64,000 bases of DNA. Origin: Paenibacillus sp. LHD-117. GTDB taxonomy: Bacteria; Bacillota; Bacilli; Paenibacillales; Paenibacillaceae. The stretch is from the NCBI RefSeq assembly GCF_030929555.1, contig NZ_JAVFVT010000002.1, forward strand, positions 124,001-188,000, in the 5' to 3' direction. This document shows positions 51,613 through 60,994 of the stretch, piece after piece (the first letter of the stretch is position 1; each line of letters begins with the position of its first letter). The position numbers and the translations under genes were made by a program. A model generated the notes under the pieces. It saw nothing but the letters and a program-made list of their open reading frames with translations. It did no database searches and was not told the DNA's origin.

Positions 51613-53715
51613 TTAGCCGTTCGATTCCGAGCTCGCGCTTACTTCTTTCACCTGTACGACCGAATTGCCGACATACGTGACTTCGACCTTGTCGCCGGCT
51701 TTGTAGGAGGTAATGAGCGCGTTCGTTCCATCAGGCTTTAACAACTTGACGTTGGTTAGAGCGATCGTAAACGATTCGTTTATCGCGTTTTTCACGACGA
51801 TTTTCTTATTCACGGAATCGCTGGACACGATCTCGTATACTGAGGTCCGGTGTACTTTGATCGCATTCGCTTCAACCTTGTCCAGCTTAAGCGCGACCGT
51901 GATCGTATCGCCGGTCTTCAGATCGAGATGCGTGGCGGTCGGACGGCTATACCATTCGACGCCATTATTTGTGTAAGGCAATTTGACGCTGTAGCCGCCG
52001 ACCGTAATAAGTGTGACCTGCTTTGTTTTCGTATCGATCTCCGTGATCGTTCCTGTATATTCCAATACGAATTCAACCGACACGATATTCGCGCCTGTAT
52101 GTTTGATGACGACGTTCACGTTTGTGTTGATAAGCGCCATTGCTGCGTCCAGCTCCATGTCCGTGCCGACGTAACGGAAAGTCGACTTGTCCGTCAGGTT
52201 CAGGGAGAGCGGCTGCTTGTCGGCATCCAGTACCGTAATGAATTTCTCCGCCTTGTCATAATAAACGATCTTGGCTCCAGCCAGCACCTTAACATCGCGG
52301 TTTAGCACTTTGATCTTCTCCACTTTGCCATCGGCATTCAGGCTCAACTCAACCTCGTCCTCTTCCGAGATCAGGTCGGTGATGGAGGCGTTCGCAAGTC
52401 CGCTGATCTCGACGACAGCGCCTGGTGCTAGAAACTTGGACACAAGCTCACCGTTCTCCGTGATGGTAACCGACTTCGTATCGCCCGAATAGAACTCGCC
52501 TTTTATGAGCGTGACCGCCGCCTCCGCTTCCGCGATGACGCTGATCGCGACTGGCGATTCGCCGAACGCCTCCTGCACGACCGTCACGGAGACGTTCGCC
52601 TTCAAATCGCCGATTGCAAGCGGGTTGCCTTCGGTATCTTCGATGGTCATTTCATCCGAATAGGCGATTTCGACCGGTTTGTCGTTCACCCACAGATAAA
52701 ACGTTTTGGAAGTCGCATTGTATCGCGCGAAGGTTCCGGAGACCGTTTGCGTATGCTGTACGTCGCCTTGCATCTCGACGTATAACGCTTTGCCGTTCTT
52801 GCCGATGACCGTGACGTCGCCGTATTCCAGAAGCTGATCCTTCGTGATCGGCTTTTCCGAGTTGAAATGATAATAGAGCGTGTTCTCGTCCAGCGTAAAC
52901 GTTTGTTCTTCTCCGACTTCGAACACCGTGATCGCGTCGGCTTGCAGCTCCGAGATGATGCCGCTGACCTGCCCCTCGTAATCGACGGGGAAGCTGGATT
53001 GCGCCCTGCTGAATAGCGTGGCGAGACTCGCCCTGTTGACTGCGTCGGTCGGCGCGAACGCCGTTTCCGTCTTGCCTTTCACCAATCCTAATTGATAGGC
53101 GGCGTTCACGTAGCCCAAATAACGATCCTGAATCCCATCCGCATCCTCGAAATGCGACGGAGCGTCTTGCAGCTGCTTGGCGGCCGCTTCTTGCCCGATC
53201 GCCTTCACGATGAGCTTCGTCACCCATTCGCGGCTAGCCGGCTTGGATCCCCATTCTACCGACGGTTCGGCGGCGGCAATCGCGTATTCTTGCTCGCGGT
53301 CCAGCAGCCCCTCCGTGAAAGCGAGCTCGACGTACGCCTTATAAAACTCGCCGACGGCAAAGTTCTGGCCGAATACGATGAGCGAATCCATATCCGCTTG
53401 GTCTTCCAGACCGGCGAAGCGCAGCGCAAGCAACACGGCTTCCTGCTGGCTAATGCTTTTCTCGGGTTTGAAAGTAAAGGTTCCGTCGACGGAATTTTGA
53501 TAACCTGTGATAATTCCTTGTAGTGACAACTTGGCGATATGCTTCTCCGCCCAATGACCGCCCGGCAAGTCCGTGAACGCCGTCGCTTTTGCCCCGGGCG
53601 CTTCTTCTGCCGCCACGGGTACCGAAGTCGCCAGCAGTACCGTGCCGCTGCCCGTTACCAAAGTGAACGCCAGCGCGCCCGTCATGATTTTTTTCCATGT
53701 TTCATGCAACAACAT
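51613..53715 (-). CDS. S-layer homology domain surface protein
   Basis: A 700-residue exported protein with a signal peptide (about residues 8-36, ending VPVAAEE). SLH modules lie in residues 45-235 (FTDLPGGHWAEKHIAKLSLQGIITG, in parts, and FEDADGIQDRYLGYVNAAYQLGLVKG, in parts). A beta-rich stalk of repeated 60-80-residue segments with the pattern GxVxxI...V(T/S)V follows. SLH domains bind pyruvylated cell-wall polymer, so the protein should coat the cell surface. The stalk has no enzyme motif that I recognise. ATG at 53715 has AAGGGG nine bases upstream. It is monocistronic, with its own terminator. Confidence 0.9.
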   Translation of the reverse strand: MLLHETWKKIMTGALAFTLVTGSGTVLLATSVPVAAEEAPGAKATAFTDLPGGHWAEKHIAKLSLQGIITGYQNSVDGTFTFKPEKSISQQEAVLLALRFAGLEDQADMDSLIVFGQNFAVGEFYKAYVELAFTEGLLDREQEYAIAAAEPSVEWGSKPASREWVTKLIVKAIGQEAAAKQLQDAPSHFEDADGIQDRYLGYVNAAYQLGLVKGKTETAFAPTDAVNRASLATLFSRAQSSFPVDYEGQVSGIISELQADAITVFEVGEEQTFTLDENTLYYHFNSEKPITKDQLLEYGDVTVIGKNGKALYVEMQGDVQHTQTVSGTFARYNATSKTFYLWVNDKPVEIAYSDEMTIEDTEGNPLAIGDLKANVSVTVVQEAFGESPVAISVIAEAEAAVTLIKGEFYSGDTKSVTITENGELVSKFLAPGAVVEISGLANASITDLISEEDEVELSLNADGKVEKIKVLNRDVKVLAGAKIVYYDKAEKFITVLDADKQPLSLNLTDKSTFRYVGTDMELDAAMALINTNVNVVIKHTGANIVSVEFVLEYTGTITEIDTKTKQVTLITVGGYSVKLPYTNNGVEWYSRPTATHLDLKTGDTITVALKLDKVEANAIKVHRTSVYEIVSSDSVNKKIVVKNAINESFTIALTNVKLLKPDGTNALITSYKAGDKVEVTYVGNSVVQVKEVSASSESNG

Positions 53716-53810
53716 CAGCCATATCCCCTTCGTATCGAACCAGTATAAAAAATAATGATATCGTTTTAATAATTCGGCATCGGCAGCGCAGTTCCTGTCT
53801 GACCGAAGGG

Positions 53811-54389
53811 TTACTCTCTGCGCATCGGATGCTCCAGCTCCACATGACCCATCAGGCTTTCCAAGGCTTCGCCTTGGACTAGCAGCTCAATCTCCTCGAC
53901 GAATGGGAATTGGAATAACGTTTGTTTCATGGAATCGACCAACATCTGTTCGCCTGGAGCGCCTAAGCGGGCCTCGTCCGGTATCGCGATATCGAGCGTC
54001 AACGTTCCGTCTTCAAGCTCGCCGGAAATCATCTCGATGCCATGCCACAAGGCGGTATTCGGTTCCTCGTTCTGTTGCAGCGCCTGAATCGTTTTCTCAA
54101 TCAATTCTTCTTCGCCGCCGTACTGAATCGTAACTTTCTTCTCGACTAGCTGCGTCAGCTCCTCATCCGCAAGATAAACCGCCACTTCTTGGGACTGCAG
54201 CGCCGGAGTAACCACCGGGCTTGATGTCGGCGAGGGTGTCTCGGTCGGTTCGGCCGTTGGAGAGACGGCAGACCCACCAGCGTTGCTGTTATTTCCCTCG
54301 GCAGGCTTGTCCGCTCCGCATCCAGCCAAGAGGATGGCGCAAGCCGCAGCGACTAACAAACTTCGAAAGCTTCCGGAATTCGCGTTCAT
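53811..54389 (-). CDS. GerM-domain lipoprotein
   Basis: A 192-residue lipoprotein with lipobox LLAGC (Cys24). A Pro/Thr/Ser-rich linker (about 35-65) leads to one GerMN domain (about 68-185, VAVYLADEELTQLVEKKVTI to ELLVQGEALESLMGHV, in parts). GerM proteins are needed for spore germination and cortex formation in Bacillus. This one has a single GerMN domain, not the usual two. It begins 16 bases behind a cell-wall amidase gene, so the pair probably acts on the same peptidoglycan target. Confidence 0.88.
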   Translation of the reverse strand: MNANSGSFRSLLVAAACAILLAGCGADKPAEGNNSNAGGSAVSPTAEPTETPSPTSSPVVTPALQSQEVAVYLADEELTQLVEKKVTIQYGGEEELIEKTIQALQQNEEPNTALWHGIEMISGELEDGTLTLDIAIPDEARLGAPGEQMLVDSMKQTLFQFPFVEEIELLVQGEALESLMGHVELEHPMRRE

Positions 54390-54405
54390 GGTACGACCCG
54401 CCTTT

Positions 54406-55818
54406 CTATTTCAGCTTCAAGTATGTTTTGATGCCTTTCACGATTTCGACGGCCAGCTTGTCTTGCGTCTTCGCGTTAAACAAGGCATTGGCGTCTGTCG
54501 TGTTGGTCAAATATCCCGCCTCGATCAGAATCGCGGGCATCGTTGTTTCCTTGATGACCTTAAACGCGGCTTTCTTGACGCCGCGGTCCCTGAGTCCCAT
54601 TCCGGCGAGCACATGTTTGTGAATGATATCGGCCAAAGGCTTGCTGTTCGCGCGTTCGTAATATGTTTCTACGCCGCTTACACTCGTATTGTCATAGCTG
54701 TTGGCATGAATGGAAATAAAGATGTCCGCTTTGACGCTCTCCGCGAATTTCACCCGATCCAGCAATTCGACGAACGTATCGTCCTTGCGAGTCAGATGGA
54801 CTTTGAAACGCGGGTCCTTCTCCAGCTCCGCCTTCACCTTAAGCACGGCGCTCAGATTAAATTCCTTCTCCCACTTGTTCAGCGGCTTGCTGTACGCCCC
54901 AGGGTCCTTCGCGCCATGGCCGGCATCAAGGACAATGTCGTACACTTCCGGATTCTCGACCGGCGGCGGCGTAGGCTTCGGATCAACCGGCATCTCGGGT
55001 TCTGCCGGCTCCGTCGGCACTTCGGCCTTCGGCATCAGCGCGATAGAGATTTCGTTGTCTCCCGAGGTAACTACGTACCCCGTGTCGTTCCCGACCACGA
55101 TCACAAGTCTCGCGGTTAACGGCTGCGTCGAGAACTGCGAATAGCGGTACGCAGTAAGCAGCGGATTGTCCGCAACTAACGTTTCGGTTTGCCCGCCGAC
55201 GAACTGATCGGCTATTTGCGGGATAAAAGTCGTGTACGGGAAATTGAATACGAGTCTGCGCGGATTGTCGAGCACCATCGGCTTTCCAGGCGCGCTCGCT
55301 CCGGCATGGGCAATCCGGATCACGGACTGCTCGTCCATCGTAACGGCCGTAATGTAGCCGACTACGGGCGTTTCCGGATCTGGCTCGGTAGACTTCTCAA
55401 ACATATGTACTTCTCTTGCGGCTTCCTTCCATTCGAACGACAGTCCGAGCAGCTCGCCGACCAGCCGAACCGGCACCATCGTTCTCCAGTTCATGAGCTG
55501 AGGCTTCGCATCCGTCTCCATCACGACGCCGTTAACCCGCACCGATGATTGATTGATGACAAGCTCGATGACGGTCATTTCGTTTTTGACGGTGACCTTC
55601 TTCGTTTCGGGTTCCCACTCGACCTCGTACCCGAGTCCTTCGGACAAGATGGCGAGCGGCACCAACGTGGAGCCGTTTACGATTTTGGGCTCGACATCCG
55701 AATGCAGCTCCTTGCCGTTCAGGAACAGCTTGGGCGGAGTGCCGGCAGCATGTCCTACGGACGCGAACATCGTGAACAATAATGACATGAGCAGCAGAAT
55801 GGACAAAAACTTTTTCAT
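54406..55818 (-). CDS. N-acetylmuramoyl-L-alanine amidase with copper-amine-oxidase-like and AMIN domains
   Basis: A 470-residue secreted cell-wall hydrolase that removes stem peptides from muramic acid. A signal peptide ends near residue 25. Then come a Cu_amine_oxidN1-type domain (about 28-145, PKLFLNGKELHSDVEPKIVN), an AMIN wall-binding domain (about 155-270), a Pro-rich linker and an Amidase_3 domain (about 295-470). The zinc site is in VLDAGHGAKDPGA, the Glu of WEKEFNL and SIHANS, and the catalytic Glu is in ILIEAGYLTN. ATG at 55818 follows GAGGTGG. A longer frame from 55878 has no SD and would bury the signal peptide. Confidence 0.92.
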   Translation of the reverse strand: MKKFLSILLLMSLLFTMFASVGHAAGTPPKLFLNGKELHSDVEPKIVNGSTLVPLAILSEGLGYEVEWEPETKKVTVKNEMTVIELVINQSSVRVNGVVMETDAKPQLMNWRTMVPVRLVGELLGLSFEWKEAAREVHMFEKSTEPDPETPVVGYITAVTMDEQSVIRIAHAGASAPGKPMVLDNPRRLVFNFPYTTFIPQIADQFVGGQTETLVADNPLLTAYRYSQFSTQPLTARLVIVVGNDTGYVVTSGDNEISIALMPKAEVPTEPAEPEMPVDPKPTPPPVENPEVYDIVLDAGHGAKDPGAYSKPLNKWEKEFNLSAVLKVKAELEKDPRFKVHLTRKDDTFVELLDRVKFAESVKADIFISIHANSYDNTSVSGVETYYERANSKPLADIIHKHVLAGMGLRDRGVKKAAFKVIKETTMPAILIEAGYLTNTTDANALFNAKTQDKLAVEIVKGIKTYLKLK

Positions 55819-55916
55819 TTCCCACCTCGATGACTGATTTGCCCGAAAGGCATGCCGGAGTTCGACATGCTCGGACAACCATTAGACGCAAAGCGACAGA
55901 AAAAGTTGCGCATGGA

Positions 55917-55959
55917 GGAAAAAAGAGGACATCCGCACAGGTGGCCGGAATGTCCTCTT
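55917..55959 (-). terminator. intrinsic terminator of leuCD
   Basis: AAGAGGACAT and ATGTCCTCTT with an inner CCG/CGG pair. On the minus strand six T residues follow. Confidence 0.88.
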
Positions 55960-55975
55960 CAGGTAGCTTTTGGTA

Positions 55976-56575
55976 TTAGCCGAGACGAGCTTCATGCTTC
56001 TGCTCGTAAGCCGAAATTTTGTCCTCGTGCTGCAAGGTTAAGCCGATGTCGTCGAGGCCTAGCAGCAGGAATTGGCGGCGATGTTCGTCAAGCTCGAACG
56101 CGATCTCGAGACCGTATTCGTCCGAAAGCTTCTTGTTCTCCAGATCGACGCTCAGCTTGTAGCCGTCGTGCTTCGCCGTACGCTGGAACAGCTCTTCGAC
56201 TTGCTCCTCGCTCAGCTTGATCGGCAGAATGCCGTTTTTGAAGCAGTTGTTGTAGAAAATGTCCGCGTACGACGGAGCGATCACGACTTGGAAGCCGTAG
56301 TCCAGAATCGCCCATGGAGCATGCTCCCGCGAGGAGCCGCAGCCGAAGTTCGCGCGCGAGATCAGCACGGACGCGCCTTGGTAGCGCGGTTTGTTCGGCT
56401 CGAATTCGGCGTTCACTTCGCCGTTCTCGTGGAACCGCCACTCGAAGAACAGAAACTGGCCGAAGCCGCTGCGTTCGATGCGTTTCAAAAATTGTTTCGG
56501 GATGATGGCATCCGTATCTACGTTAACCCGGTCAACGGGAGCTACGATTCCTGTAAGCTGTTTAAATGGTTCCAT
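55976..56575 (-). CDS. leuD: 3-isopropylmalate dehydratase small subunit
   Basis: A 199-residue swivel-domain subunit of isopropylmalate isomerase, which moves the hydroxyl group of isopropylmalate in leucine synthesis. [16 protein letters not shown] near residue 20, the [18 protein letters not shown] motif near 75-92 and [11 protein letters not shown] are the family landmarks. It follows leuC by 31 bases and ends the unit. The other leucine genes (leuA, leuB) are not in the window, so leuCD is a separate locus here. Confidence 0.95.
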   Translation of the reverse strand: MEPFKQLTGIVAPVDRVNVDTDAIIPKQFLKRIERSGFGQFLFFEWRFHENGEVNAEFEPNKPRYQGASVLISRANFGCGSSREHAPWAILDYGFQVVIAPSYADIFYNNCFKNGILPIKLSEEQVEELFQRTAKHDGYKLSVDLENKKLSDEYGLEIAFELDEHRRQFLLLGLDDIGLTLQHEDKISAYEQKHEARLG

Positions 56576-56606
56576 GTCGGTTAATCCCCTCTCTCGTTCC
56601 CTTTGC

Positions 56607-58022
56607 TTAGTTCAATACCGGCGCTTTGACTTCCCAATCACGAACATCGGTGAAGCGGCCATTGATCGCCGCCGCTACCGCCATCGCCGGCGATACTAGA
56701 TGCGTTCTGCCGCCGCGGCCTTGGCGTCCTTCGAAGTTACGGTTGGAGGTCGACGCGCAGCGTTGACCAGGCTTCAGCACGTCAGGGTTCATCGCCAGGC
56801 ACATGGAGCAGCCTGCGTCGCGCCATTCGAAACCGGCATCGACGAAAATTTTGTCCAGCCCTTCCTTCTCCGCTTGCAGCTTCACCCGACCGGAGCCTGG
56901 AACGACGATTGCCGTAACCTTCTCGCTGACGGTGTAGCCTCTTGCGATTTCGGCGGCGGCGCGAAGGTCTTCGATCCGTCCGTTCGTGCAGGAACCGATG
57001 AAGACGTAGTCGATCTCGATCTCCGTCATCGGAGTGCCAGGCTTAAGATCCATGTATTCAAGCGCCTTCTCGGCAGCTTTACGTTCGTTCTCCGTCGGCA
57101 GGTCGGCCGGGTTCGGCACGCTCGACGTAATGTCGGTGCCCATGCCCGGGCTTGTTCCCCAAGTTACTTGCGGAATCAACGCGTCGACGTCGAATTCGAC
57201 GACCGTGTCGTACTCCGCGCCTTCGTCCGTCGTCAGCTGCGACCATGCCGCTACCGCTTCGTCGAAGTTTTTCGGCGCGTATTCGCGTCCGCGAAGGTAA
57301 TTGAACGTTGTTTCGTCCGGCGCGATCAGACCGGCGCGCGCGCCAGCTTCGATGGACATGTTGCAGACGGTCATGCGCTCTTCCATCGTCAGGCTCGTGA
57401 TGGCATCGCCCGTATATTCGATAACGTAACCCGTCGCGAAGTCGGTGCCGTATTGCGCGATCACGCCCAGAATCAAGTCCTTCGCCGTTACGCCGGGTTT
57501 GCGCGAGCCATTGAAGCGGACTTCCATCGTTTTTGCTTTGGACTGCTGCAAGCATTGCGTAGCAAGCACGTGTTCCACTTCGCTCGTGCCGATGCCGAAC
57601 GCCAGCGCTCCGAACGCGCCGTGCGTGGACGTATGGCTGTCGCCGCAGACGATCGTTTTGCCAGGATGCGTAAGACCGATCTCAGGACCCATGACGTGCA
57701 CGACGCCTTGGTCGATGTTGTCCAGGTCGAACAGCTTGACGCCAAAGTCTTTGCAGTTCTGCGTCAGCGTGTCGATCTGCTGTTTCGAGATCGGATCGGT
57801 AATGTTGAAACGATCCTTCGTCGGCACGTTGTGGTCCATCGTAGCGAACGTCAGGTCCGGACGGCGAACCTTGCGGCCCGAAATACGCAATCCTTCGAAC
57901 GCTTGCGGCGACGTTACTTCGTGAACCAGCTGCAAGTCGATGTAGATGACGCTTGGTTTGCCTTCTTCTTGGTGAATGACGTGATTATCCCAAATTTTCT
58001 CGAACATTGTTTTTTTCGACAT
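56607..58022 (-). CDS. leuC: 3-isopropylmalate dehydratase large subunit
   Basis: A 471-residue aconitase-family subunit carrying the 4Fe-4S cluster, whose Cys ligands lie in FIGSCTNGR and [33 protein letters not shown] and the [10 protein letters not shown] substrate loop are intact. ATG at 58022 is used: GGGGTG stands six bases upstream and the N-terminus [15 protein letters not shown] matches the family. The GTG at 58031 would overlap that SD. Divergent from a LysR gene across a gap with a LysR-type dyad, which suggests that the regulator controls leuCD. Confidence 0.95.
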   Translation of the reverse strand: MSKKTMFEKIWDNHVIHQEEGKPSVIYIDLQLVHEVTSPQAFEGLRISGRKVRRPDLTFATMDHNVPTKDRFNITDPISKQQIDTLTQNCKDFGVKLFDLDNIDQGVVHVMGPEIGLTHPGKTIVCGDSHTSTHGAFGALAFGIGTSEVEHVLATQCLQQSKAKTMEVRFNGSRKPGVTAKDLILGVIAQYGTDFATGYVIEYTGDAITSLTMEERMTVCNMSIEAGARAGLIAPDETTFNYLRGREYAPKNFDEAVAAWSQLTTDEGAEYDTVVEFDVDALIPQVTWGTSPGMGTDITSSVPNPADLPTENERKAAEKALEYMDLKPGTPMTEIEIDYVFIGSCTNGRIEDLRAAAEIARGYTVSEKVTAIVVPGSGRVKLQAEKEGLDKIFVDAGFEWRDAGCSMCLAMNPDVLKPGQRCASTSNRNFEGRQGRGGRTHLVSPAMAVAAAINGRFTDVRDWEVKAPVLN

Positions 58023-58121
58023 TATGCTCACCCCATGAGTTCGTAATTGCTTGCTCGCGATTGCATCTTTAATTTACTGTAATGATAACATGTCTTTCTT
58101 CATTGATCTAAGATATAATAT

Positions 58122-58136
58122 CTATAACATCTATAG
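58122..58136. promoter_or_regulatory. candidate LysR-type operator between leuC and lysR
   Basis: CTATAACATCTATAG is an interrupted dyad with the T-N11-A layout of LysR-type binding sites, about 100 bases before leuC in the intergenic region shared with a divergent LysR gene. A TATAAT at 58145-58150 is a possible -10 element for the LysR gene. Confidence 0.5.
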
Positions 58137-58156
58137 GCAATGACTATAATAGGTAA

Positions 58157-58401
58157 TTCAAAAAGTCCAATTTTGATCACGAAGTATTTCTTGAAGCTAT
58201 TCGACATCGAATCTTGAATTCAGCCGGAACAAGCGTATGCTTACGAAGTATGTTTCCTCCGGAAACATTTCAGGTGCTCACGTAGCTTCCAGCTACGCTC
58301 CGCTCCTCATTTCCTAGCTTCTTTCAACCTTCTACAGCGTTTTTGAAAAAAACGCAGCATCGAAAGCATAAGCTCATGTGCTGAAAACTGGACTTTTTGA
58401 A
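58157..58401. repeat. intergenic repeat with terminal inverted repeats, copy B
   Basis: A 245-base element bounded by perfect 13-base inverted ends, TTCAAAAAGTCCA and TGGACTTTTTGAA. It shares internal blocks with copy A at 42589-42753 (TCGACATCGAATCTTGAATTC, in parts, and GCTCACGTAGCTTCC and CTACGCTCCGCTC). It also has extra inserts, including GCGTTTTT/AAAAACGC and TTTCC/GGAAA hairpins. It fills most of the leader of the LysR gene. Confidence 0.78.
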
Positions 58402-58437
58402 CTTTCATTTTATACTTTCGAAAGGAGCAATTCCGCA

Positions 58438-59343
58438 ATGGAGCTTAGGCAATTAAATTACGTCATCCAGATCGCCAATGAAAAAAACTTCTCCCGCGCG
58501 GCGGATAAGCTGCACATCGCCCAGCCTTCGCTAAGCCAGCAGCTGTCGAAGCTGGAGCAAGAGCTCGGGTTGCTGCTGTTCAGACGCACGACGAACTCGG
58601 TGGAGCTGACGCAGGCCGGACAAGTATTCGTCGAGAAGTCGCAGTCCATCCTCGACGCCGTCGAGCAGCTGAAGCAAGAGATGGACGATATGGCTCAAAT
58701 GCGCCGCGGCCGCCTCGTCGTCGGCACGCTGCCGATCACAGGCTCGCATGTCCTTCCCCTCGTGCTTCCTATTTTCGGCGCGTTATACCCGCAGATCGAA
58801 GTCGTACTCGTCGAAGAAACGACGGCAAAGCTCGAACAGCTGACCGCGAGCGGCGGCACGGACATCAGCTTGCTGTCTCTCCCGCTCATCGACAGCTCGC
58901 TCGCATGGGAGCCGTATCTCGAAGAAGAAATCTGCCTTGCAGTCCCGAGGCAGCATCCACTAGCGAAAAGCGATTCTCCCGTCCGCATAGCCGACTTGAA
59001 GGATGAGCCTTTCATCGGCCTCAAGCGCGGACAAGGCTTCAGGCAAATTACGGTCGAGCTATGCGAAGGTGCCGGCTTTACGCCTCAGATCGTTTTCGAG
59101 AGCAGCAATATCGATACGGTCCAGTCGCTCGTCGCAGGCGGCATGGGCATCGCCTTCGTTCCGCAGATGCTGACCAGACCGGAGGGCACCGATTTTGCGC
59201 CTGTCTATCTCCCTCTCAGCACGAAGCCGACGCGGACGCTCGTCATAGCAAGCCGCAAAGGACGTTATTTGTCAAAGGCCGCCCAATCGTTTATCACCGC
59301 GCTTAACGAAACGATCGGCCAATATGGAAGCAAAAGGAGCTAA
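58438..59343 (+). CDS. LysR family transcriptional regulator
   Basis: A 301-residue LysR-type regulator. A winged helix (ELRQLNYVIQIANEKNFSRA, SQQLSKLEQELGLLLFRR) is followed by a linker helix and a two-lobed effector domain starting GRLVVGTLPITGSHVLP. It is closest in plan to CynR/YwbI-type members, with an aromatic or small-carboxylate pocket that I cannot define. ATG at 58438 follows AAAGGAGC. The frame is open further upstream only through the end of repeat copy B. It is divergent from leuCD and ends in a hairpin shared with the convergent amidase gene. Confidence 0.9.
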   Translation: MELRQLNYVIQIANEKNFSRAADKLHIAQPSLSQQLSKLEQELGLLLFRRTTNSVELTQAGQVFVEKSQSILDAVEQLKQEMDDMAQMRRGRLVVGTLPITGSHVLPLVLPIFGALYPQIEVVLVEETTAKLEQLTASGGTDISLLSLPLIDSSLAWEPYLEEEICLAVPRQHPLAKSDSPVRIADLKDEPFIGLKRGQGFRQITVELCEGAGFTPQIVFESSNIDTVQSLVAGGMGIAFVPQMLTRPEGTDFAPVYLPLSTKPTRTLVIASRKGRYLSKAAQSFITALNETIGQYGSKRS

Positions 59344-59366
59344 GCCGGTCGGCTTTAGCTCCTTTC
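59332..59366. terminator. bidirectional terminator hairpin
   Basis: AAAGGAGCTAAGCCG and CGGCTTTAGCTCCTTT pair with one bulged base around GT. The LysR stop codon lies inside the stem, and T/A-rich ends are present in both directions. Confidence 0.75.
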
Positions 59367-59381
59367 AAGTTCCGCGCAAGT

Positions 59382-60176
59382 TTAGTATAGCTGAGGTCTC
59401 CGGTCCTCGAATACCGGAATGCGGGAACGAACTTCGTCCACGAGGCCAAGGTCGATCTCAGCGCGTAGAATCGTTTCGTCCTCCCCGGCTTCCGCGATGA
59501 TCTCCCCCCATGGATCGATGACCATGGAATGCCCGAAGAAAGTCGTCTCCCCGCTCTGGCCCATCCTGTTGCAAGCGACCACGTACATCTGGTTCTCGAT
59601 CGCGCGCGCAGTGAGCAGCGTCCGCCAGTGGTGAAGCCTCGGATTCGGCCATTCTGCCGGCACGAATAGCAGCTTGGCGCCTCCCAGAGCAAGCTTCCTC
59701 GCCAGCTCCGGGAACCGGATGTCGTAGCAGATCATCATGCCGGCTTCCTCGCCTTCGATCGTTAGTCTGCCCGGCTTCTCCCCCGCTTTTAAATGTTTTT
59801 CTTCTGCCATTAGCCGAAACAAATGGATCTTCGAATAATCGGCGATTCGTCCACCATCCCGATCATAAGCCAGTATCGTATTGTATACGCCGTCCGTCCT
59901 CTTCTCCGCAATGGATCCGCCAACGATATTTACCCGATGTTTTCGGCTCAGCGCCGACAGCAGCTCCTCCGTCCGCTCCCCGTTCGGATCCGCCAGCCGA
60001 TCGATCTCTTCCAGCGCATAACCGGTATTCCACATTTCGGGGAACAGAAGGACATCGGGTTTCTCCGCGCCTCCCATCGCTTTCTCCGCCATCTCTTGAA
60101 GCTTTTCGAAATTCCGTTCCGGGTTGCCCGCGTTTATGTTCATTTGCAGCAGCGCGAGCCGCAGCTTCGTTGCCAT
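59382..60176 (-). CDS. carbon-nitrogen hydrolase (omega-amidase/nitrilase superfamily)
   Basis: A 264-residue nitrilase-fold amidase with the complete triad: Glu47 in LLFPEMWNTG, Lys116 in DYSKIHLF and Cys150 in MMICYDIRFPE. It resembles YafV/Nit2-type omega-amidases, which hydrolyse alpha-ketoglutaramate or alpha-ketosuccinamate. In Bacillus subtilis a similar enzyme (MtnU) lies beside the methionine aminotransferase MtnE, and here an MtnE-like gene is about 800 bases away. Removing the keto-acid amide product drives glutamine-dependent transamination. AAAGGA precedes the ATG. Confidence 0.88.
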   Translation of the reverse strand: MATKLRLALLQMNINAGNPERNFEKLQEMAEKAMGGAEKPDVLLFPEMWNTGYALEEIDRLADPNGERTEELLSALSRKHRVNIVGGSIAEKRTDGVYNTILAYDRDGGRIADYSKIHLFRLMAEEKHLKAGEKPGRLTIEGEEAGMMICYDIRFPELARKLALGGAKLLFVPAEWPNPRLHHWRTLLTARAIENQMYVVACNRMGQSGETTFFGHSMVIDPWGEIIAEAGEDETILRAEIDLGLVDEVRSRIPVFEDRRPQLY

Positions 60177-60291
60177 ATGCGCCAGTCCTTTCGAATCCGT
60201 TTTTCCCTAATGATACCGTCTCATGGTTCTCTGTCAAGATGGGCAACTTAAGCAGGGAAGCAACTACCAAGGCACAACATCAAAGGAGATT

Positions 60292-60804
60292 ATGACGATC
60301 ATGCCCATAAGTTTAACGCGTTTGTTCTCGCTCGTCGCGGCTTTATGCCTGTTATTCGGGGCCGCTGCCGCGCAGCCTGCCGCCGCTCGCTCCGCTCGAG
60401 CCCCTGAAGCCGGGGAGAAAGTCTCGAACGCTCCGTCCGAGAACGGGCTCAAACCGGTCCAAGTATTCGACGTCGCGCAAGGAAAAGTCGTAAAAGCCGT
60501 TCCGAACGACAAGCAATTCCAGAAGATGGCGAAATCTTGGCTGAAATCGGTCAGCGGGCTGTCGCCTCAGCTGACGAACGACAACAGCTGCACCTTCGTT
60601 TACCGCGTTCCGCTCGCGAAGCCCGCAACAATAAAGGTCGATTCGATTACCGTTACGACACAAGATCTTTTCATTTTCTATTGCCAGGACAACCCGCCGC
60701 TTCTCCTCGTATTCGATGGGGATCGCAAGCCATATCTACTGCTTTTCAAGGAGGACCTAAAGCCGTTTATTAAGAAAGTCGGTGTCCCGGCGCTTGCCGA
60801 GTAA
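60292..60804 (+). CDS. small exported protein of unknown function
   Basis: About 170 residues with a signal peptide (about residues 5-34, ending AAAQPAAA). A charged segment follows, then a compact domain with SGLSPQLTNDNSCTFVYRVP and LFIFYCQDNPPLLLVFDGD. Two Cys residues could form a disulphide after export. I do not recognise the family. Both ATG at 60292 and ATG at 60301 are usable with AAAGGAG; the first is slightly too close and the second slightly far. It lies between the amidase and the aminotransferase genes but shares no evident pathway with them. Confidence 0.75.
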   Translation: MTIMPISLTRLFSLVAALCLLFGAAAAQPAAARSARAPEAGEKVSNAPSENGLKPVQVFDVAQGKVVKAVPNDKQFQKMAKSWLKSVSGLSPQLTNDNSCTFVYRVPLAKPATIKVDSITVTTQDLFIFYCQDNPPLLLVFDGDRKPYLLLFKEDLKPFIKKVGVPALAE

Positions 60805-60900
60805 AATGCAAGTCATGCGCGGTTTATCGCGCTTGGCCGAAGGAACTGGATGATGCCGTCTTCTATTCTCCTTCTATTCGTGCTACATTATTGCTAATGT

Positions 60901-60957
60901 TCAAGGTGAAACGGCTATCGCCTTCCTATGAGGGCGAAGCGCGTTTCATTCCGAGAA
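60901..60957 (+). repeat. 57-base hairpin repeat, left copy beside the aminotransferase gene
   Basis: TCAAGGTGAAACGGCT at one end and GCGCGTTTCATTCCGAGAA at the other, with GAAACG/CGTTTC and TCGCC/GGCGA pairs forming an imperfect hairpin. An inverted copy, about 88 percent identical, lies at 62248-62304, on the other side of the aminotransferase gene. Confidence 0.8.
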
Positions 60958-60994
60958 AATAAGGCAGCAGCAAGCAATGTGGAGAGTGATAAGG

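Noticed and set aside
56700..58046. 448-codon open frame antisense to leuC
   Set aside because: It is a mirror of leuC codon bias, with an Arg-rich composition and no recognisable domain.
60805..60994. SAM (S-box) riboswitch before the mtnE-like gene
   Set aside because: The conserved S-box core is absent; the space is taken by the 57-base hairpin repeat.
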